Origin: Chryseobacterium taiwanense
Lineage (GTDB): Bacteria; Bacteroidota; Bacteroidia; Flavobacteriales; Weeksellaceae
DNA: 64,000 bases
Direction of reading: 5' to 3'
Assembly (NCBI RefSeq): GCF_000813825.1
Contig: NZ_JWTA01000001.1
Coordinates: forward strand, 1-64,000
Made by a program: the position numbers and the translations under genes. The notes beneath the pieces were generated by a model. It did no database searches, had not been told where the DNA came from, and worked only from the letters and a program-made list of their open reading frames with translations. Positions 58,580-64,000 of the stretch are shown in pieces (position 1 is the first letter of the stretch; every line of letters starts with the position of its first letter).

Positions 58580-60406
58580 ATGTTTAACATTGAAACGTTA
58601 AGGTCAAAATCCGTAACGGAGCTGACTAAAATCTTAAAAGATTTAGGCGTTAAAGTTGCAAGAAACAGCAATGAGAATGATAAAATCTTTGCGATTCTTG
58701 ACTTTCAGGCTTCCAACCCTAAAGTTGCTAAAGATTATTTCAACGCCACAGAAAGTAGTACAACTACTGAGGAACCTGCTGTAGAGAAACCAGTAAAGGC
58801 TCCGGCAAAAAAAGCTGCTCCTAAAAAAGCTGCTCCCAAACCTAAAGCGGAATCAAAACCGCAGATTGAAGAAAAGGTAGAAGAAAAAGAAATTGTTGCT
58901 GAAGAACCTGTGAAAGCAGAGGAAACAAAAGTGGAAATCAGTACTGAAGATACTCCGAGTGAATCTGCCTCAGCTGCAAATGCTAAGAAGAAAAGAAAAA
59001 GACTTCCTTCAGCAAATACAGGAAACTCTGAAAATCCTCAAGAAAAAACAGAAGTTCCTAACAATACAGAATCTCCAGAAGCTGCTTCAGCAGACGAAAA
59101 GCCGACTCCTTCTCAACATCAGGCTAGACCTCAAAAAGGTCAAAATCATCCGCAAAACAACGGAAACCAACATAAAAACCAAAACCAACAACATCATAAT
59201 CAGCATCAAAATCAGAACAGGCAGCAACAGCAGCATTCTGAAAGAAATGATGAACACCAACAACATCATGAGCCGAAGAAGGAATTCAGCTTTGATGGAA
59301 TGGTAAGTATTGAAGGTGTTTTGGAAATCTTACCGGATAACTACGGATTCTTACGTTCATCAGATTTTAGTTATATCTCTTCTCCTGATGATGTGTATGT
59401 TTCTACTGCACAGATCAGAAATTTTGGATTGAAAACCGGAGATACTGTAAAAGGGATTGTAAGGTTGCCAAAAGAAGGAGAAAAGTATTTTTCTTTATTG
59501 AGGCCAACTGAAGTTAACGGACGTGATCTTGCATTTATTAAAGATCGTGTTGCTTTTGAATATTTAACGCCACTTTTTCCTGAAGAAAAATTTAATTTAG
59601 CAGGAAACGGATCTACGATGTCTACAAGAATTGTTGATCTATTTGCGCCTATCGGAAAAGGACAAAGAGCAATGATCGTTGCCCAGCCAAAAACGGGTAA
59701 AACGATGTTGTTGAAAGATATTGCAAATTCTATTGCATCCAATCATCCAGAAGTGTATATGATGGTTCTTCTGATTGACGAACGTCCGGAAGAGGTTACC
59801 GATATGGAAAGAAGTGTAAATGCAGAAGTAATTGCATCTACCTTTGATGAGGCGGCGGATAAACACGTGAAAGTAGCCAATCTTGTACTTGCTAAAGCAC
59901 AAAGAATGGTAGAATGCGGTCACGATGTTGTTATTCTACTAGATTCAATTACAAGACTTGCAAGAGCATATAATACGGTTACGCCTGCTTCAGGTAAAGT
60001 ATTATCGGGAGGGGTTGATGCAAATGCTCTTCACAAACCGAAAAGATTCTTTGGTGCTGCAAGAAAAATTGAAGGAGGTGGTTCTTTAACGATTATTGCA
60101 ACTGCTCTTATCGACACTGGTTCTAAAATGGATGAAGTGATCTTTGAAGAATTCAAAGGAACGGGTAATATGGAACTTCAGTTAGATAGAAAAATTGCCA
60201 ACAGAAGAATTTACCCAGCAATTGATTTGGTTGCATCCAGTACTCGTAGAGATGATCTTCTTTTAGATGAAGTGACCTCTCAGAGAATGTGGATCTTAAG
60301 AAAATACCTTTCTGAAATGAATCCTATAGAAGCTATGGAATTTGTGGATAGAAATATCAAAGGAACTCGCAATAACGAAGAATTCCTTATGTCTATGAAT
60401 AAGTAA
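58580..60406 (+). CDS. rho: transcription termination factor Rho with disordered linker
   Basis: 608 residues, longer than E. coli Rho (419). N-terminal helical Rho_N domain (~1-45, [18 protein letters not shown]). Then a ~185-residue low-complexity linker: Lys/Ala/Pro/Glu-rich ([17 protein letters not shown]), then Gln/Asn/His-rich ([20 protein letters not shown]). From ~235 an RNA-binding OB-fold ([18 protein letters not shown]), then the ATPase: [12 protein letters not shown] (Walker A), [16 protein letters not shown] (Walker B), [20 protein letters not shown] (Q-loop region), [20 protein letters not shown] (R-loop). It forms a hexameric RNA helicase. A terminator follows the gene. Confidence 0.96.
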   Translation: MFNIETLRSKSVTELTKILKDLGVKVARNSNENDKIFAILDFQASNPKVAKDYFNATESSTTTEEPAVEKPVKAPAKKAAPKKAAPKPKAESKPQIEEKVEEKEIVAEEPVKAEETKVEISTEDTPSESASAANAKKKRKRLPSANTGNSENPQEKTEVPNNTESPEAASADEKPTPSQHQARPQKGQNHPQNNGNQHKNQNQQHHNQHQNQNRQQQQHSERNDEHQQHHEPKKEFSFDGMVSIEGVLEILPDNYGFLRSSDFSYISSPDDVYVSTAQIRNFGLKTGDTVKGIVRLPKEGEKYFSLLRPTEVNGRDLAFIKDRVAFEYLTPLFPEEKFNLAGNGSTMSTRIVDLFAPIGKGQRAMIVAQPKTGKTMLLKDIANSIASNHPEVYMMVLLIDERPEEVTDMERSVNAEVIASTFDEAADKHVKVANLVLAKAQRMVECGHDVVILLDSITRLARAYNTVTPASGKVLSGGVDANALHKPKRFFGAARKIEGGGSLTIIATALIDTGSKMDEVIFEEFKGTGNMELQLDRKIANRRIYPAIDLVASSTRRDDLLLDEVTSQRMWILRKYLSEMNPIEAMEFVDRNIKGTRNNEEFLMSMNK

Positions 60407-60429
60407 ATTAATTTAATATTGTTAAGAAA

Positions 60430-60461
60430 AAGCACAAACTTTCTGGGTTTGTGCTTTTTTG
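60430..60461 (+). terminator. terminator of rho
   Basis: AAGCACAAAC (60430-60439) and GTTTGTGCTT (60447-60456), loop of 7 nt, then TTTTGTT. Confidence 0.88.
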
Positions 60462-60623
60462 TTGGTTTGAACTAGAGAAATTAGAAAATTTTTAGGGATA
60501 ATCTCTAATCATTTTAATTAAAACTGTCTCTTATTTTTCATACTCGATTTTTTTATTATAAAATTTAATTCATTCTAAATCAATATATCAATGTTAAAGA
60601 TTTATTAAAGTAATCTCCATTTT

Positions 60624-60654
60624 TTGAATATAGGTCAAATTATGGCTAAATTTG
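60624..60654 (+). promoter_or_regulatory. promoter TTG-N20-TAAATTTG of the sod gene
   Basis: TTG at 60624-60626 and TAAATTTG at 60647-60654 are 20 nt apart; the start codon follows 25 nt later. This is one of the two best matches to the flavobacterial consensus in the window. Confidence 0.7.
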
Positions 60655-60679
60655 GATTAATAACATTAAAAATAAAATT

Positions 60680-61276
60680 ATGTCATTTGAATTACCACAA
60701 CTAGGATATGCTTACGATGCATTAGAGCCGACTATCGATGCAAGAACTATGGAAATCCACCATACAAAGCACCACCAAGCGTATATCGACAACTTAAATA
60801 ATGCAATTAAAGGTACTGATCTAGAAGGAAAAAATATAGAAGAAATCTGCCAGACTGGAACTGATAAACCAGCGGTAAGAAACAATGGAGGTGGTCACTT
60901 CAACCACTCTTTATTCTGGGAAATCTTAACTCCAGGTGGAAGCAATGAGCCTGTAGGAAATGTAAAAGCTGCTATCGAAGCTTATGGTGGTCTTGAAAAA
61001 TTCAAAACTGATTTTTCTGATGCTGCTAAAACAAGATTCGGTTCAGGATGGGCTTGGTTGGTAAAAAATACTGATGGTTCAGTTTCTGTATCTTCTACTC
61101 CAAACCAGGATAATCCTTTGATGCCTGTTGCAGATGTAAAAGGAACACCAGTTTTAGGACTTGATGTTTGGGAACATGCGTATTACCTAAACTACCAAAA
61201 CAGAAGACCTGACTATGTAGCAGCGTTTTTCTCTGTTGTAAACTGGGATAAAGTAGAGGAATTATTCAACAAATAA
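60680..61276 (+). CDS. sod: superoxide dismutase (Mn/Fe family)
   Basis: 198 residues. Metal ligands: His in [13 protein letters not shown], His in [11 protein letters not shown], Asp and His in [20 protein letters not shown]. The [13 protein letters not shown] and NQDNPLM stretches are closer to Mn-type enzymes than to Fe-type (AAQ-WNHTFYW), so manganese or a flexible metal choice is more likely than strict iron. Cytoplasmic. It has a strong promoter and terminator of its own. Confidence 0.92.
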   Translation: MSFELPQLGYAYDALEPTIDARTMEIHHTKHHQAYIDNLNNAIKGTDLEGKNIEEICQTGTDKPAVRNNGGGHFNHSLFWEILTPGGSNEPVGNVKAAIEAYGGLEKFKTDFSDAAKTRFGSGWAWLVKNTDGSVSVSSTPNQDNPLMPVADVKGTPVLGLDVWEHAYYLNYQNRRPDYVAAFFSVVNWDKVEELFNK

Positions 61277-61298
61277 TTGTTGATTTTCTATAAACAAA

Positions 61299-61330
61299 AA
61301 AGGTTCAGAATTATTCTGAACCTTTTTGTA
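61299..61330. terminator. bidirectional terminator after sod
   Basis: AAAGGTTCAGAA (61299-61310) and TTCTGAACCTTT (61314-61325) form a perfect 12-bp stem with loop TTA; flanked by A and T runs, it also serves the converging T9SS gene ending at 61345. Confidence 0.9.
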
Positions 61331-61344
61331 TTTAAGTTGTATAA

Positions 61345-63177
61345 TTATTTAATAATTATAATTTTTGAGACTTGTTTTTTCTCTAAATTAATTTTTAATA
61401 AATAGCTTCCTTTTAAGATATTTTGAACATCTATTGAAGTCGTATTTCCTTTCAAGACAGATTTACCAGACATATCATATATTTCCCAAGAAATTAGTTT
61501 TTCATTTTCTGAAGTTATATTGATATAATTTGATGCTGGATTCGGGTAAATTTTAATATCCGAATTTTCAACGAATTCTGGTGTAACTTTATTGGCTAAT
61601 CTTGATGATGAAGATTGTTGGGATGAAATGTTGCTATTATCTTCACATGGTGCAATGTATGCATGGAAATTTCCGGTATTATAACCAGATACATAGAATC
61701 CCTCCTTTAAAATGATTTCAAATGCAGCTCTAAAATCTACGGTAAGATTAGGATAAATAATCGAACTCGAGATAATACAACAGCTAGCTTGGAAATTCTG
61801 AGAAGTCGTAATTGGCTGATCCTTTTCGAAAGTTATTGCTTCTAAACAAGGATTAGGACAACTTTTAAATGAAACATCTGGTCCAGGAGGATTTGTGTTA
61901 TTTATTACAACTGGTGTTTGTGGTATTCCACTAATTGTATAATTTAAAGTAGCTTTGATATTAAAATCTTGATTATTATTAGGACCTGAAGGATAAAAGT
62001 CTGAATAGTCAAGATTTGTGGAAAAAGCACCTGCAGGAGCAGAGGTAATAATCTTTGTACCTACAACATTATTGGAAGTGTCTAAAACCTGTATAGTTAC
62101 ATTGGTAAATGAAGCATTACTTGGTAATGTAATGTTACCAGAAACAGGAAGCGGAAACTTTGGACAATCTCTTGGTAAAGGATTTAGAGTTATCCCAGGG
62201 TTAAATGCTGGATTAGTACACGTAAATCCACAGAAATCATCGAAATATCCATATCCCCAATGGCCTCCTTGACCGCAATCACTTAAAATGATTTCTAAAG
62301 TTACTGTTTGTCCTATGAGATTAGCGGTGTTAATGTTTTCACATGCCCAATTAGTGTAAAGGACTCCGTTGTCCTTTTGGAAAAGAGGATTAGTTGGATT
62401 GGCCATTACATTTCGAGTAAAGATGGGTTGATTATTACTATTTAATAATTTTACCTGATAATATGGGTTAGTATTAGAGGTTACATGCACACTTCCACCA
62501 TCTTGTAAAACTAAAGCAAATGCAAAACTGATTGAAGATTCATTTACTGTAAATGTTCTTGTCATTTTAGTGACATGATATAAGTATGGGTCAGTAGAAT
62601 ATGGATTACCTATTCTTATCGCACGTGTGCCGGTATTAACTCTTTGAAGAATCCCTCCTACTATTATAGGGTCAGGTATCGAATTATCTACGAGTGTTGC
62701 GTGTGCTGTTGGAGAAGCTGCAATTGGTGTAGTCGGATTATTGTTGAATATGCTCCATCCTGTGGATATTTTATTGTGAGCAAAGCTATAGCCATTTACA
62801 GATCCTCCGTTGTCTTCAAATCCCCCATTTACGCATCGCTGTAATTGCTTTGCGTAATAGTTATTTAATTTTTCTGGGTTTTCTTCAAAATAAAGATTTC
62901 TTAATCTTGCTTTTTTTGCGGACAGTAACTCACCTTGATAAGCTGAACCGGTTAATGCCTGCCCATTTTCATCCTTAATTTGATTTACCATATTAATAAC
63001 TTTAGTAAAATCATAAGTACCTATATATTGATCTATAAAACCATCAATCTCGGCTTCTGTACTGCTTACTCTAGTTAGGCGAGCTTGCTCTTCTTGGCTA
63101 TAAAGCTGTTCATAGCTTTGTGCTGTAATTTTCAAAACTGAAAAACACAGAATGATTATTATTAAAAATTTTTTCAT
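61345..63177 (-). CDS. secreted protein with T9SS type A sorting domain
   Basis: 610 residues. Signal peptide (KKFLIIIILCFSVLKITAQ). The N-terminal ~110 residues are Glu/Lys-rich helical (EQARLTRVSSTEAEIDGFI); the middle is beta-rich with Asn/Thr (GGFEDNGGSVNGYSFAHNKI, TRTFTVNESSISFAFALVLQ), ending in the type A sorting domain at ~540-610 (SDIKIYPNPASNYINITSEN..VSKIIIIK). It is exported by the type IX system. The middle part resembles carbohydrate-binding or adhesin modules, but I recognise no specific family. It follows the fibre-like gene by 21 nt on the same strand. Confidence 0.75.
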   Translation of the reverse strand: MKKFLIIIILCFSVLKITAQSYEQLYSQEEQARLTRVSSTEAEIDGFIDQYIGTYDFTKVINMVNQIKDENGQALTGSAYQGELLSAKKARLRNLYFEENPEKLNNYYAKQLQRCVNGGFEDNGGSVNGYSFAHNKISTGWSIFNNNPTTPIAASPTAHATLVDNSIPDPIIVGGILQRVNTGTRAIRIGNPYSTDPYLYHVTKMTRTFTVNESSISFAFALVLQDGGSVHVTSNTNPYYQVKLLNSNNQPIFTRNVMANPTNPLFQKDNGVLYTNWACENINTANLIGQTVTLEIILSDCGQGGHWGYGYFDDFCGFTCTNPAFNPGITLNPLPRDCPKFPLPVSGNITLPSNASFTNVTIQVLDTSNNVVGTKIITSAPAGAFSTNLDYSDFYPSGPNNNQDFNIKATLNYTISGIPQTPVVINNTNPPGPDVSFKSCPNPCLEAITFEKDQPITTSQNFQASCCIISSSIIYPNLTVDFRAAFEIILKEGFYVSGYNTGNFHAYIAPCEDNSNISSQQSSSSRLANKVTPEFVENSDIKIYPNPASNYINITSENEKLISWEIYDMSGKSVLKGNTTSIDVQNILKGSYLLKINLEKKQVSKIIIIK

Positions 63178-63198
63178 GGAATTTCTTTGTATTAGTTT

Positions 63199-64000
63199 TT
63201 ATTTTTTCGTTTCTAGAGCCTCAATTCTTTTCTGTTGTTCTTTGATTAGCTTGTTTTGTTCAATTATATAAAGAGTCAACTCTTCAATTTTTTGGAGAAG
63301 CTTAATTTGAAATTCACCCACATTTACACCGTCTTTTTCCATTTCTTTAGCAGAAGCAATTTCAGGTAAATGTTTTTTCTCTTTGATGTGTTTTTCTATT
63401 TCCTCTAGCTTTGGAAGAGCGTAGTCTTCTTCAAAAACAAAGTCAGCCGTTGGTGTAAGGGTGACTTTTATTTCTTTGGATTCTAATTTAGCGTCGATTT
63501 TTACATTGTCAGAGAATGAAGCTTTTCCGTTGACATCTAGTTTGTACTGCGGAGTAGTCGTTCCAATGCCTACATTACCGTTACCATCTATTCTTATTCT
63601 TTCATTTGATGACGTGAAAAAGCTTAAACCAAAATAACCAGAAAGAGTAACTCCGCGACCATCGTTAGAAGTTCCAGTAGGATATGCTTCTAAGAGTGAC
63701 ATTCCATAATTTGCAATCCCGTTTGTGTTGTCCGTTGTAATAAATCCAATCCTTCTGGTTGTATTTGGAGGATAGCTCCATCCTGTAGAATTAATATCGC
63801 CCTCAATATGTAGTCTTGTTTGTGGAGTTGAAGTTCCAATTCCCACATTTCCATCTCCTTTTATTATAAAAGGGATATTTCCACTCGCTCCAACATCTCT
63901 AACTCTAAAAAAATGACTGGCTTGAGCATTTTGAGTATTGGAGAATGACTCAACATCTATTGTGAATGCGTCTATGTAATTGGAACTTCCTGGTTGGTAT
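63199..64000 (-). CDS. fibre-like surface protein, C-terminal part
   Basis: The frame is open to the right edge; 267 codons including the stop are seen. Repeats of the type GDGNVGIGTSTPQTRLHIEG and GNGNVGIGTTTPQYKLDVNG are phage-tail-like or surface fibre repeats common in Bacteroidota, followed by KASFSDNVKIDAKLESKEI, then a proline- and charge-rich segment LPKLEEIEKHIKEKKHLPEI, and a C-terminal coiled coil (IKLLQKIEELTLYIIEQNKL..QQKRIEALETKK). Such proteins form trimeric fibres; the ends often act as chaperone or assembly domain. Gene start is beyond the window. Confidence 0.75.
   Translation of the reverse strand, partial: YQPGSSNYIDAFTIDVESFSNTQNAQASHFFRVRDVGASGNIPFIIKGDGNVGIGTSTPQTRLHIEGDINSTGWSYPPNTTRRIGFITTDNTNGIANYGMSLLEAYPTGTSNDGRGVTLSGYFGLSFFTSSNERIRIDGNGNVGIGTTTPQYKLDVNGKASFSDNVKIDAKLESKEIKVTLTPTADFVFEEDYALPKLEEIEKHIKEKKHLPEIASAKEMEKDGVNVGEFQIKLLQKIEELTLYIIEQNKLIKEQQKRIEALETKK

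Noticed and set aside
58959..59306. Genes inside the rho linker in other frames
   Set aside because: They arise from the low-complexity codons of the rho linker (Lys/Gln/Asn/His), not from conserved protein sequence.

Overview
The window looks like chromosomal DNA of a flavobacterium close to Chryseobacterium (Bacteroidota, Weeksellaceae). The basis is low G+C, genes with little Shine-Dalgarno signal, many -7 boxes of the TAnnTTTG type (some with an upstream TTG 20-23 nt away), two proteins with C-terminal type IX secretion sorting domains, a TonB-dependent receptor, and gene orders I know from flavobacteria (birA | rsfS-ftsH-LUD-cdsA-psd; DUF4271-hemD | GT2-DUF4296-tgt-lptG). Genus is inference from protein character, not from a search.

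Layout. 1-421: the end of a DNA polymerase III alpha (DnaE-type) gene. 422-8600: an accessory island with an orphan HigA-type antitoxin, a small basic protein, a 158-nt imperfect inverted repeat, several perfect hairpins, three tandem tyrosine recombinases that match the RIT (recombinase in trio) arrangement, and a 1051-residue membrane-inserted KAP-family P-loop NTPase that is a defence candidate. The island stops against a umuC-type polymerase gene that has lost its first ~17 codons, including the first catalytic Asp. A cluster of 10-mers CTTTTGATAA/TTATCAAAAG touches that break.

8601-33000 is mostly core: YdeI/DUF1801 protein, serine hydrolase, M48 protease, a secreted unknown, glyS, truC, pyrD, DUF445, msrB, an L,D-transpeptidase. 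Then comes a two-component system divergent from a porin-Dabb-cupin operon with an 11-nt-periodic repeat array in front of it, a TlpA-like protein, a tetR-thiolase-thioesterase-fabF operon with a perfect 22-bp operator, OsmC and an AraC regulator.

33000-48300: a heavy-metal/copper-type TonB receptor carrying two HMA domains with a Cys/His-rich partner, a repeat lipoprotein, an RprXY-like two-component system, oligopeptidase B, hemD and DUF4271, and the GT2-DUF4296-tgt-lptG operon, facing birA. 48300-64000: rsfS, ftsH, LUD protein, cdsA, psd, a secreted PNGase F-like protein with a sorting domain, an MsbA-like ABC exporter, an M28 peptidase, DUF4293, rho with a long disordered linker, superoxide dismutase, a T9SS cargo protein and the end of a fibre-like surface protein.

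Intergenic DNA contains several families of palindromic dispersed repeats. No tRNA, rRNA, CRISPR array or riboswitch was recognised. The features most worth following are the RIT/KAP island and its junction with umuC, the response-regulator repeat array, a Tgt without its zinc cysteines and a class 2 PyrD with Cys where Ser is expected.
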